Shown here piece after piece: positions 24,320 through 33,714 of a stretch of 64,000 bases of DNA. Origin of the DNA: AC-32 sp963788215. Lineage in GTDB: Bacteria > Actinomycetota > Thermoleophilia > Gaiellales > Gaiellaceae. The stretch is from contig CAWBFX010000003.1 of NCBI GenBank assembly GCA_963788215.1, forward strand, positions 62,001 through 126,000, read 5' to 3'. The notes under the pieces were generated by a model. It was not told the DNA's origin and made no database searches. It saw nothing but the letters and a program-made list of their open reading frames with translations. The stretch's first letter is position 1; each line of letters begins with the position of its first letter. Made by a program: the position numbers and the translations under genes.

Positions 24320-24893
24320 GAGCCGGCGCGACCTCCTCCTCGAGGTCGCGCGGAACCGTCACGTCGAGCTTCGCCTCCAGCTTCTCTCGCGCCTCGCGGT
24401 AGGCGTCGACCGCCTCACCGATCGTCGACGGCCGCGCGGTCGCTCCGAGCGGCCCGAGCAGGTGCACGAAGAGCTTCTCGAGCTCACCGGCGACGATCGC
24501 GTCCTTCCCGGATGCCACCTTCGAGCTCAGCCAGAGCACCCAGTCCCAGAAATGCGTGTCGAGCGCCGCGAGGTTCTCGCGGTCCGGCCGCCACGGCGGG
24601 TCGTCGAGATGCGGCTCGTCCGGAAAGATCAGATCAACCTTTACCGGGCCTCTCAGGATCAGCATGTAGCACCACGAGGGGCTCAGGCGGTCCCACTGCT
24701 GCGCCAGCGGGTCGAGCTCCGCGACGAGCCCGGGGAGGTCAGCGACGAGGTCTTCGAAACGGTCGGTCGCGACCAGGAAATCCCAGTCGGAGTGCTCGGT
24801 CGCGCGCCCCTCGGCCCGGGAGCCGGCGAGCTCGACGGCTTTCACCGCCGTGTGTACGGCGAGCGCGGCGGGCACACGCTCCGCGATCGTCAT
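24309..24893 (-). CDS. Nucleotidyltransferase-fold protein
   Basis: 194 residues. The motif ELAGSRAEGRATEHSDWDF fits the GSxxxGxxxxxSDxD pattern of the DNA polymerase beta-like transferases (MNT type), with the third metal acid probably in VKVDLIF near residue 90. A HEPN-type toxin partner is not adjacent, so it is not an obvious MNT-HEPN module; antibiotic adenylyltransferase or tRNA-modifying roles are possible. The ATG shares one base with the oxidase stop (TGATG), so it is translated together with that gene. Confidence 0.8.
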   Translation of the reverse strand: MTIAERVPAALAVHTAVKAVELAGSRAEGRATEHSDWDFLVATDRFEDLVADLPGLVAELDPLAQQWDRLSPSWCYMLILRGPVKVDLIFPDEPHLDDPPWRPDRENLAALDTHFWDWVLWLSSKVASGKDAIVAGELEKLFVHLLGPLGATARPSTIGEAVDAYREAREKLEAKLDVTVPRDLEEEVAPALIR

Positions 24894-25945
24894 CAGAGGA
24901 TCAGCGTCTCGGGGAAGTCGGCACCTTCGGCAAAGCGGCTCAGGCGGTACGGGGCGAGGTCGATGCTGGGACTCTCGCCGAGGATCTCTTCTGCGAGCGC
25001 GCGGCCGACCGCCGGCGACTGCATGAAGCCGTGGCCGGAGAAGCCGCACGCGGCGTAGACGCCGTCCGCGACCTCGCCGAGGATCGGGTGCGCGTCGGGA
25101 GTCATGTCGTAGAGGCCGGCCCAGGAGCGCTCGATCCCGGCCTCGGCGGCCGGCGGGTAGCGGTGATGCAGGCGCGCAAGGCGGTCGTCGAACAGCGACT
25201 CGTCGACCGTCTCCTCGAAGCCCCAGCGCGGCTCGGGGTCGGTCATCGCGAGCACGAGCTTGGTCCCGCGCCGGCGGAAGTGGAAGGTGCTCTCGGCCTC
25301 GAGCACCATCGGCAGGTCCTCCGGCAGGCTCGGCAGCTCGCCGGTCTCGAGCAGCTGGCGGCAGAGCGGCCGGACGGGCAGCTCAACGCCGCGCGTGGCG
25401 GCCAGCTCGGCCGACCACGGCCCGCACGCGATCACGAGCACGTCTGCTTCGACGGTCGCTGCGTCCATCCCCTCGACCACGTCGACTCCGAGCTTGAGCG
25501 CGCGGCGGACGAGCTCACGCGTCACCGCAGGCGGGTCCGCGACCCCGTCCTCGCGGCAGACGCACGCGCCGAGGACGTCGTCCGTATGCAGGCCCTCGAC
25601 GTACGACGGGTCCACGCTCTCGACCGGGACGCCGAGCTCCGCCTGCAGCTCGCGCCGCTCGTCCAGCGCAGCGAGCCCCTCGGGAGTCGTCGCGAGGAAG
25701 AGGTAGCCGACCTGTTCGAAGAGCGGAGACCCGAGCTCCTCGAAGAAGCGGATGCTCGCCTGGGCCAGGCGCACCTCGGCGGCCGTCGAGAACTGCTGGC
25801 GGACGCCGCCCATCGCCTTCGAGGTCGCGCCGGCGGCGACGCTTGCGCGGTCGGCGAGGACGACGTCCCGTGCACCGAGCTGCGCGAGGTGGTACGCGAC
25901 GGAGGCGCCCGCCGCACCCGCCCCCGCTACGACGATTCGAGCCAC
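24893..25945 (-). CDS. FAD-dependent amine oxidase/dehydrogenase, sarcosine-oxidase-beta-like
   Basis: Predicted D-amino-acid or secondary-amine oxidizing flavoprotein, 350 residues from GTG 25945. The FAD loop VVAGAGAAGASVAYHLAQLGA is at the N-terminus; ATSKAMGGVRQQFST and the C-terminal CGFSGHGFMQSPAVGRALAE are typical of the DadA/SoxB family. It overlaps the upstream DapA-family gene by 19 bases, so the two likely act in one catabolic route. Confidence 0.88.
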   Translation of the reverse strand: MARIVVAGAGAAGASVAYHLAQLGARDVVLADRASVAAGATSKAMGGVRQQFSTAAEVRLAQASIRFFEELGSPLFEQVGYLFLATTPEGLAALDERRELQAELGVPVESVDPSYVEGLHTDDVLGACVCREDGVADPPAVTRELVRRALKLGVDVVEGMDAATVEADVLVIACGPWSAELAATRGVELPVRPLCRQLLETGELPSLPEDLPMVLEAESTFHFRRRGTKLVLAMTDPEPRWGFEETVDESLFDDRLARLHHRYPPAAEAGIERSWAGLYDMTPDAHPILGEVADGVYAACGFSGHGFMQSPAVGRALAEEILGESPSIDLAPYRLSRFAEGADFPETLIL

Positions 25946-26730
25946 GCGTCCAGCTCGCGTTTCTCGTCGGGAGTCAGCGTCCGCAGCGGCGCCCGCACGT
26001 CCTCGCGCACCGCGACGCCGCGCTTGCCGAGGACGTACTTCGCCGCCGCCTGGAACGGGAACCGGTCGAGCCCGGCGCGCAGCTCCCCCACTCCGTCGAG
26101 CGCGACCACGCGCTCCGGGAACACGGACGCCAGGCCCGAGACCGTGCCCGCTGCGCCCTCGACCGGGAGGAGGTCCTCCGCGCCGACGAAGACGTCGAGG
26201 CCTTCGAGCAGGTAGGGCTGAACAGCGTCGAGCGGCCGGTCCGAGACCTTCAGCCCAGCAAGGTTCGGTGCGCGCTCGCGCAGGCGCTCGACGACGCTCA
26301 CCGGCACCGCATAGCCGCTCCGCGCCTTGAACTCGTAGACGTAGAACGGCAGCGGCTCGCACGCGTGTGCCGCGGCGGCGAAGTGCGCGAGCAGCGCCTC
26401 GTCGTCGAGCGGGTAGTACGGCGGCCCGATGACCGCCACCCCGGCCGCGCCCGACGCCGCCGCGTGCTCGGCCAGTGCGGCCGTCTCCGCGGTGGTCTGC
26501 GCGCCGCAGTGGACGATCACCGGCAGCGGCCCATCGAGGAAGAGCTCCGCCGCGCGCCGGCGCTCGGCCGCGGAGAGCAGGATCCCCTCGCCGGTCGTCC
26601 CGAGCGCGAGGATCCCGACGAGCCCTCCGGCCGCGAGAAAGTCGAGGTACGGCCGGAATGCCTCCTCGTCCAGGGCGGCGCCGTCGTCGCGGAGTGGCGT
26701 GACGGCTGCCGCGAGAGCTCCGCGCAGCAT
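25927..26730 (-). CDS. Dihydrodipicolinate synthase / N-acetylneuraminate lyase family protein
   Basis: Class I aldolase-fold lyase or hydro-lyase, 267 residues. LGTTGEG (substrate carboxylate loop), the YVYEF tyrosine and the Schiff-base lysine in GLKVSD are all in place. Lysine biosynthesis is unlikely, since the partner is an amine oxidase: related pairs act on hydroxyproline (pyrroline-4-hydroxy-2-carboxylate deaminase) or on sugar acids. No epimerase is beside them, so the substrate remains open. ATG start; transcribed divergently from the enoyl-CoA hydratase gene, 24 bases away. Confidence 0.88.
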   Translation of the reverse strand: MLRGALAAAVTPLRDDGAALDEEAFRPYLDFLAAGGLVGILALGTTGEGILLSAAERRRAAELFLDGPLPVIVHCGAQTTAETAALAEHAAASGAAGVAVIGPPYYPLDDEALLAHFAAAAHACEPLPFYVYEFKARSGYAVPVSVVERLRERAPNLAGLKVSDRPLDAVQPYLLEGLDVFVGAEDLLPVEGAAGTVSGLASVFPERVVALDGVGELRAGLDRFPFQAAAKYVLGKRGVAVREDVRAPLRTLTPDEKRELDAWLESS

Positions 26731-26754
26731 GCGGCAACTCTACGATTCGGCTCG

Positions 26755-27501
26755 ATGGCGGCGCTACGTGTGGAGCGGGACGGTGAACGGTTGCGCGTCA
26801 CGCTCGCGCGGCCCGAGCGACGGAATGCCTTCGACGCCGGCCTGATCCGCGAGCTGACTGAGGCGTTCTCGGACGTCGGCGACGCGCGGGTCGTCGTCCT
26901 GGCGGGCGAGGGCGAGAGCTTCTGCGCGGGCGCAGACGTCGACTGGCAGCTCGCCTCGATCGACCTCACTCTCGAAGAGAACGTCCAGGACGCGCTTCGC
27001 CTCCACCAGATGCTCGCCGCGCTCGACTCCTGTCCGGCGCCCGTGGTCGCCCGCGTCCAGGGCTACGCCCTCGGCGGGGGATCGGGGCTCGTCGCGTGCG
27101 CGGATGTCGTCGTGGCCGCTCCGGACGCGACCTTCGGCTTCACCGAGGTGCGGCTGGGGATCATCCCCGCCGTGATCTCGCCGTTCGTCTTCGCACGGAT
27201 CGGCCCGGGCGCGGCGAGACGCTTCTTCCTGACGGGCGAGCGCTTCGACGCAGCGACGGCGATGCAAATCGGCCTCGTCCACGAGGTCGCCGACGACATC
27301 GACGCCGCGGTGGAGCGCTTCGCCGGCGAGATCCTCAGGTCGGGGCCGGAGGCGACCAGGGCGGCCAAGCGGCTCATCCGAGAGCGGCCGGAGTCCGGCG
27401 AGGAGCTGGCCCGAATCGCTGCCGGCCTCCGCGCGGGCGAGGAGGGCCAGGAGGGCCTGCGTGCGTTCCTGGAGAAGCGCAAGCCTCGCTGGACCTCCTA
27501 G
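26755..27501 (+). CDS. Enoyl-CoA hydratase family, methylglutaconyl-CoA hydratase-like
   Basis: Crotonase-fold enzyme, 248 residues from ATG 26755. The oxyanion segments are in ESFCAGADVDWQ and QGYALGGGSGLVACAD. FTEVRLGIIPAVISPFVFAR is the form found in LiuC-type methylglutaconyl-CoA hydratases rather than in the FadB type, which fits the methylcrotonyl-CoA carboxylase subunits on either side (22.3 and 28.8 kb). This places it in leucine/isovalerate breakdown by inference. Confidence 0.88.
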   Translation: MAALRVERDGERLRVTLARPERRNAFDAGLIRELTEAFSDVGDARVVVLAGEGESFCAGADVDWQLASIDLTLEENVQDALRLHQMLAALDSCPAPVVARVQGYALGGGSGLVACADVVVAAPDATFGFTEVRLGIIPAVISPFVFARIGPGAARRFFLTGERFDAATAMQIGLVHEVADDIDAAVERFAGEILRSGPEATRAAKRLIRERPESGEELARIAAGLRAGEEGQEGLRAFLEKRKPRWTS

Positions 27502-27555
27502 GGTTTCCGATTTTCAAAAGGGGTAGCAGTGGAGCGGAGGAGGTGACCGAAGCGA

Positions 27556-27759
27556 ATGGCCTACTACGCACCCTCAGCGTCAAGAACGCGGCCGGGCATC
27601 AGCCTGTTCGCGTTCCTGTATCTGATCATCGGCGCGATCGTCGCGGCCACTCACCACTACTGGTCGAATCTCCACAACCTCAAGCAGATCGGCTCGGCCT
27701 TGCTCGCAACCGTGCTGTGGCCGCTGATCCTGGTCGGCGTCAACCTCCACATTCACTGA
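27556..27759 (+). CDS. Small membrane protein (67 aa)
   Basis: Unrecognised. The ATG is preceded by GGAGGAGG. Two hydrophobic helices (ISLFAFLYLIIGAIVAA and SALLATVLWPLILVGVNL) flank a short aromatic, histidine-containing loop (HHYWSNLHN), and the protein ends in His-Ile-His. Between the hydratase and the secreted-repeat gene, on the same strand as both. Confidence 0.65.
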   Translation: MAYYAPSASRTRPGISLFAFLYLIIGAIVAATHHYWSNLHNLKQIGSALLATVLWPLILVGVNLHIH

Positions 27760-27777
27760 CGCCGGCCTAGCCGATTC

Positions 27778-27813
27778 GGGCGGAGGCAACCCTTTTTGGG
27801 GCCGCCTTCGCCC
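27778..27813 (+). promoter_or_regulatory. Interrupted hairpin upstream of the secreted-repeat gene
   Basis: GGGCG (27778-27782) pairs with CGCCC; inside, CCC-TTTTT-GGG forms the tip and unpaired AA, GA and TT interrupt the stem. It lies 18 bases after the 67-residue gene. It could end that transcript or belong to the leader of the next gene; there is no downstream T-run. Confidence 0.35.
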
Positions 27814-27882
27814 GTTTCGCTTTATGCGTTTTAACCCGGTCTCGTCGGGAACCATCGACCCCTCAGACGAAGGGGGTAAACG

Positions 27883-28671
27883 ATGACTCGCAAGTGGATT
27901 CACCTCGCGATCATCTCGGTAGTCGCCGCCGTAGCTGCTCTGTCAGTTGCCGCCTCGACGACGAGTGCCGGGACGCGAGCTTCAGCTTCAAAGAGCACCA
28001 CAGCCGCATCGGGCGTGGAGCAGATCGGGAACGTGAGCGTGACGCTCAAGCTCAACAAGTTCGTCCGCCGCGGAAACAAACTCGTGGCGCTCGGCACGGC
28101 GGTCTCGCATTTCCAGCCGACGTCCGCCAACCCGGCCGGCCTCGCGCCGGCGACGACGACGCAGGCGTTCTCTGCAGCTGTCGCGAACGTGCGGCACTTC
28201 CAGTCCGCGCAGAGGATCTGTCCGATCCTCAGCCTCACGCTTGCACGCCTCGATCTCAATCTCCTCGGCCTGATCGTCCACCTGGACAGGGTGCACCTGA
28301 CGATCACGGCCAACTCGAGGGGCGGCGTGCTCGGGAGCCTCTTCTGCTCGCTCGCCCACGCTAGGGTCGGGCTCGGCCAGAAGGCGAAGAACCTGACGAA
28401 GGTTGCGCAGCACAGCAGCCTGCACACGAAGGGCATCCGCATGGCGGTGCCGCTCTACCGCACTGCGTCGGGCCAGCTCACTGCCGGCCGTGACGCGCCG
28501 CTGACGATCTGCCCGATCCTCGACCTGACGCTCGGGCCGCTGGATCTCAACCTGCTCGGCCTGATGGTGCACCTGGACGTCGTGCACCTCGTGATCACGG
28601 CCGACTCGACTGGCGGTGTCCTCGGCAGCCTGCTCTGCTCGCTTGCGGGCGGCGGGCAACCGAGCGGCTAG
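27883..28671 (+). CDS. Secreted protein with a duplicated 47-residue cysteine repeat
   Basis: 262 residues; ATG preceded by GAAGGGGG. After the signal sequence (IISVVAAVAALSVAAS) comes a polar region with VSVTLKLNKFVRRGNKLVALG. Two near-identical units follow, about residues 110-156 and 206-252: each starts ICPIL, contains LDLNLLGL, HLDxVHLxITA and ends GGVLGSLxCSLA. Every unit has two cysteines that could form a disulfide. A linker with RMAVPLYRTASGQL joins them. No enzyme motif is visible; a surface or matrix role is a guess. Confidence 0.75.
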   Translation: MTRKWIHLAIISVVAAVAALSVAASTTSAGTRASASKSTTAASGVEQIGNVSVTLKLNKFVRRGNKLVALGTAVSHFQPTSANPAGLAPATTTQAFSAAVANVRHFQSAQRICPILSLTLARLDLNLLGLIVHLDRVHLTITANSRGGVLGSLFCSLAHARVGLGQKAKNLTKVAQHSSLHTKGIRMAVPLYRTASGQLTAGRDAPLTICPILDLTLGPLDLNLLGLMVHLDVVHLVITADSTGGVLGSLLCSLAGGGQPSG

Positions 28672-28684
28672 CGAAGCAATAACT

Positions 28685-28731
28685 GAGGGATGGTCCGTCC
28701 CTGTCTCCATTCTTGGGCCGGGCCATCCCTC
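28685..28731 (+). terminator. Hairpin after the secreted-repeat gene
   Basis: GAGGGATGGTCC (28685-28696) pairs with GGGCCATCCCTC (28720-28731), 12 positions with one G-U pair and a 23-base loop. It begins 14 bases after the stop. No T-run follows, as is common in GC-rich genomes. Confidence 0.5.
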
Positions 28732-28764
28732 GATCAGCCGCGGCGTTAGCCTGTCGCCGCTTTG

Positions 28765-30378
<1,614 letters not shown>

Positions 30379-30380
30379 CC

Positions 30381-30686
30381 CTAGAAGAGCTTCTGGAGCT
30401 TCATGGCCTGGCCCATGTCGCCCTTGACCTTCAGCTTGCCCGACATGTAGGCCGCGGTCGGGTTCTGCTCGCCGTTCGCGATCTTCATGAAAGTCTCCGA
30501 CGAGGTCGAGATGGTGCAATCGCCGTCGCCGCCATCCTCGGTGACGGAGACCTTGCCGTCGTCGACGTTGACGGTCCAGTTGCCTGAGCCGTCGATCTCG
30601 AAGCGGTAGCTCGCGTTCATGCCCGCCGCCTTGGCCGGGTCGACGCGCGACTCGAGCGACTCGAAGAACTCCCTGGGGTTGTCCAT
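30381..30686 (-). CDS. SCP2 sterol-carrier-fold protein
   Basis: 101 residues. The pattern ASYRFEIDGSGNWTVNVDDG, DCTISTSSETFMKIANGEQ and AYMSGKLKVKGDMGQAMKL is the SCP-2 lipid-binding fold as a stand-alone domain. Such proteins bind acyl-CoA or other hydrophobic ligands. Its stop is 3 bases from the end of the convergent carboxylase subunit gene. ATG 30686 gives a clean N-terminus (MDNPREFFESL). Confidence 0.88.
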   Translation of the reverse strand: MDNPREFFESLESRVDPAKAAGMNASYRFEIDGSGNWTVNVDDGKVSVTEDGGDGDCTISTSSETFMKIANGEQNPTAAYMSGKLKVKGDMGQAMKLQKLF

Positions 30687-30699
30687 TGCGGGCGCGAGC

Positions 30700-31875
30700 C
30701 TACAGGACGGGCTCTGGCTCCAGCCGTCTCCGTGCGCGGGTCGGCGGGAGCAGCGTCGCGAGGACGAAGCCTGGCACCGCACAAGCGGCCGCGACGTACA
30801 TGGCGGTGCGCAGGTCGACCGAGTCGGCGACTGCGCCGAGAGCGACCGCGGCGATCCCGCCGAGGCCGATGGAGAGGCCGATCGAGAGGCCCGAGGCCAT
30901 TCCGATCCGGCCCGGCAGGTACTCCTGGCTCATGACCATCGTCACGCCGAAGGTGCCGATGACGCACACGCCCACGAGCGCGAGAGCGAGGGCGCCGACC
31001 GCTCCGCCCACCGCGACGTAGACGGCAGCGAGCGGGCCCACCGCGGCCATGCTCGCGATCACCACCGGGCGACGGCCGATCCGGTCGGCGATCGGCCCCG
31101 CGGCGAGGGTCCCGAGCCCGCCGGCGAGCAGCATCAGCGAGAGCAGGTGGCTCCCCTCCGACTTCGAGTGGCCGAGCGAGACCTCCCAGAGCGGGACGAA
31201 CGTGATCAGGCCGAACCAGGCGGCGCTGCGAAAGGCGATCACCCCGAGCAGCAGCGCCAGCGCTCCGGGCCGGTCCTCCCCGGTCCCCGCGCGGGTGGCG
31301 CCGGGCCCGGGCGCGAAGCTCGAGAGAAACGGAACCGCGACGAGCAGGACGGCAGCGACCGCGAGGCACGGGAGCGCGAGTAGGAGCCCGCCGGTGAGGC
31401 CGAGCGCAACGATGAGCGGCGTCGTCGTGGTCGGGCCGAGCGCGTAGCCCAGGTTCCCGCCGAGCGAGAAGAGGCTCATCCCGCTCGCCCGGCGGGTGCC
31501 GCTCGCGTAGGCCGCGAACTTCGATCCCTCCGGGTGGTAGGCGGCGACGCCGAGGCCCGAGACGAGGACCAGCAGAAGCACGAGCCAGTAGGAGGGCGCA
31601 GCCGCTGCGAACGCAATCCCGATGCCGGCGACCGCGACTCCGGTGGGAAGCAGCCAGAGCGCGCCGCGGCGGTCGGACCAGGCGCCGAAGAGCGGCTGGA
31701 TCAGCGAGGACGATGCGGCCGACGCGAGGACGAGGGCCGCCGCGAGCGTGTACGAGAGCCTGAAGCGGTCGACGAAGAACGGCAGCAGCGCCGGCAGCGC
31801 GCCGTTCGCGAAGTCGGTCGCGAAATGGCCGGCCGACAGGGCCGCCATTGCCTTCCTGTCCAGTTCGGCCCGCAC
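30700..31875 (-). CDS. MFS transporter, Fsr-like
   Basis: 391 residues from GTG 31875, twelve membrane helices. The start MRAELDRKAMAALSAGHFATDFANGALPALLPF is typical of the fosmidomycin-resistance-protein branch; the first cytoplasmic loop reads LFGAWSDRRGALW and the second half repeats IADRIGRR. An exporter of small molecules is likely, substrate unknown. It ends 14 bases before the SCP2 gene start on the same strand. Confidence 0.85.
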   Translation of the reverse strand: MRAELDRKAMAALSAGHFATDFANGALPALLPFFVDRFRLSYTLAAALVLASAASSSLIQPLFGAWSDRRGALWLLPTGVAVAGIGIAFAAAAPSYWLVLLLVLVSGLGVAAYHPEGSKFAAYASGTRRASGMSLFSLGGNLGYALGPTTTTPLIVALGLTGGLLLALPCLAVAAVLLVAVPFLSSFAPGPGATRAGTGEDRPGALALLLGVIAFRSAAWFGLITFVPLWEVSLGHSKSEGSHLLSLMLLAGGLGTLAAGPIADRIGRRPVVIASMAAVGPLAAVYVAVGGAVGALALALVGVCVIGTFGVTMVMSQEYLPGRIGMASGLSIGLSIGLGGIAAVALGAVADSVDLRTAMYVAAACAVPGFVLATLLPPTRARRRLEPEPVL

Positions 31876-31889
31876 GGGGCCGAGAGTAG

Positions 31890-32141
31890 CTAGGCCGCGC
31901 TTCTGGCCGGCTCGGCCGGCATATAGCGGTCGATCAGCGCGTGCGCGAGCTCCCACTGGAGGCGCGCGATCTGAATGCGATTGCGCTCGATCTCCGCAAC
32001 GGGCGCGTTCGTCCTGCGCAGGTCCTGGCGCTCGACGACGAGCTCGGCGATCCGCAGAGCGAGGGCTTCGACGGTGTCCCGGTTGCGGGCCCGCCGGAAG
32101 CGGGGTCCGCGCACGGGCCGATGGGCTGGGCCGCGAGCCAT
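31890..32141 (-). CDS. Small hypothetical coiled-coil protein (83 aa)
   Basis: Unrecognised. From the ATG at 32141 the protein has a basic N-terminus (RPVRGPRFRRARNRD) and then a long helix with heptad character (VEALALRIAELVVERQDL, EIERNRIQIARLQWELAHAL). An in-frame ATG at 32183 would add 14 residues. It is just upstream of the MFS gene (14 bases) and divergent from pepA. Confidence 0.55.
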   Translation of the reverse strand: MARGPAHRPVRGPRFRRARNRDTVEALALRIAELVVERQDLRRTNAPVAEIERNRIQIARLQWELAHALIDRYMPAEPARSAA

Positions 32142-32226
32142 GAGCTCACTATCGGCGCCAATGCGTCGGAGGTGAAGCCCCATCGGGGGACAGGCTAGGC
32201 GGGGCGTCGGATAGCATCGCCCCGCG

Positions 32227-33714
32227 ATGAGGGTCGACGTCGAAGCCGTTGCGCCCGAGCAGGTCGAGGCCGACGTGCTCGCTGTCCCCGTTGCCGGCGG
32301 CGACGGCCTCTCCGGAGCAGCAGCGACCCTCGACGACGGTCTCGGCGGCCTGCTCGCCCGCCTGGCGAGCGACGGTGAGTTGCTCGACGACCTCGGCAAG
32401 GCAAGCATCGTGCACGTCGACGGGAAGCTCGGCGCCCGCCGCGTCGCCGGCGCGGGAGTCGGAGCGCGGGACAGCGTCACTGCGGATTCGCTCAGCACCG
32501 CCGCCGCGGCCGTCGCGAACGAGACGAAGGCGTACGCGGAGCGGATCGCGTGGGTGATCGACGACTCGCTGCCGCTGCCGCCCGCGGAGCAGGCGCGGGC
32601 GATCGTCGACGGAACGCTGCTCGGCGGCTACGAGCCCGCCCGCTGGAAGGGTAAGGACCCGGCCTCGAAGCTCTCCACGCTCGTCATCTGCAGCGAGGCC
32701 GACGGCGTGAAGGAAGCGGCGGAGCGTGCTGCGACCATCGCGGCCTGGGCGAACCGCGCCCGTGACCTCGTCAACAGCCCGCCGAACGAGCTGACGCCCG
32801 AGCGGCTCGCCGAGCGCGCGCGAGAGCTGGCCGCCGGCGCCTCCAATCTCACCGCCGAGGCGCTCGGCCCGGACGAGATCGGCGAGCTCGGGATGGGCGC
32901 GCTGGCCGCCGTTGCTCAGGGAAGCGACAACCCGGCCCGGCTCGTCGTGCTGCGCTACGACCCGCCCGACGCCAAGGGCGACGTCTTCCTGGGCCTCGTC
33001 GGCAAGGCGATCACCTTCGACACGGGCGGCATCTCGCTCAAGCCGTCCCTGCACATGGAGGACATGAAGGGCGACATGGCCGGCGGCGCCGCCGTGATCG
33101 AGGCGACCGGCGCGATCGCGGAGCTCGGGATCCCCCTGCGCGTGATCACCGTCGCCGCGGCGAGCGAGAACATGCCGAGCGGCCACGCCTACCGGCCCGG
33201 CGACATCATCCGTGCCGCCAACGGCAAGACGATCGAGATCACGAACACCGACGCGGAGGGGCGCCTCGTGCTCGCCGACGCGCTCTGGTACGCGCGCCGC
33301 GAGGGGGCGACGCACGTCCTCGACCTGGCGACGCTGACCGGCGCGATGGAGGTTGCCCTCGGCGATCTCTACGCGGGCGTGTTCGGCAACGACGACTCAT
33401 GGCGCGACCAGGTCGTCGCGGCAGGCGAGGCGAGCGGCGACCACGCGTGGCCGTTCCCGATGAACCAGCGCTACCGCCGCTACGTCGACTCGGCCTTCGC
33501 CGACCTGAAGAACTCGTCGGATCTGCGCCAGGCGGGCGCCGTGCTCGCCGCCGCGTTCCTGGAGGAGTTCGCGGGCGAGGGCCCCTGGGCACACGCGGAC
33601 ATCGCCGGCCCGGCGTTCCTCGAGCGGTCGCGCGGCGACTACCTGCACCAGCGCGGCGGCACCGGCTACGGCGTCCGCCTGATCGTCGAGCTGGCCACTC
33701 GTCTCTCTAGTTGA
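32227..33714 (+). CDS. pepA: Leucyl aminopeptidase (M17)
   Basis: Two-metal cytosolic exopeptidase, 495 residues. The catalytic domain shows KAITFDTGGISLKP with the metal/catalytic lysine, MEDMKGDMAGGAAV, and the family signature NTDAEGRLVLADAL. The N-terminal domain (first about 170 residues) is the usual divergent regulatory part. ATG start. Its TGA overlaps the TTG start of the acyl-CoA dehydrogenase by 4 bases, so the two are coupled. Confidence 0.95.
   Translation: MRVDVEAVAPEQVEADVLAVPVAGGDGLSGAAATLDDGLGGLLARLASDGELLDDLGKASIVHVDGKLGARRVAGAGVGARDSVTADSLSTAAAAVANETKAYAERIAWVIDDSLPLPPAEQARAIVDGTLLGGYEPARWKGKDPASKLSTLVICSEADGVKEAAERAATIAAWANRARDLVNSPPNELTPERLAERARELAAGASNLTAEALGPDEIGELGMGALAAVAQGSDNPARLVVLRYDPPDAKGDVFLGLVGKAITFDTGGISLKPSLHMEDMKGDMAGGAAVIEATGAIAELGIPLRVITVAAASENMPSGHAYRPGDIIRAANGKTIEITNTDAEGRLVLADALWYARREGATHVLDLATLTGAMEVALGDLYAGVFGNDDSWRDQVVAAGEASGDHAWPFPMNQRYRRYVDSAFADLKNSSDLRQAGAVLAAAFLEEFAGEGPWAHADIAGPAFLERSRGDYLHQRGGTGYGVRLIVELATRLSS

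Noticed and set aside
24309..24893. MNT-HEPN toxin-antitoxin module
   Set aside because: The nucleotidyltransferase has no adjacent HEPN-like gene, is longer than typical MNT antitoxins and is coupled to an oxidase gene instead.
24893..26730. Hydroxyproline degradation operon
   Set aside because: The amine oxidase and DapA-family gene would fit, but no epimerase is adjacent and the aldehyde dehydrogenase is 24 kb away, so the call was not made.
27797..27801. The short T-run in 27760-27882 as an intrinsic terminator
   Set aside because: The T-run is in the loop of the hairpin, not after it.
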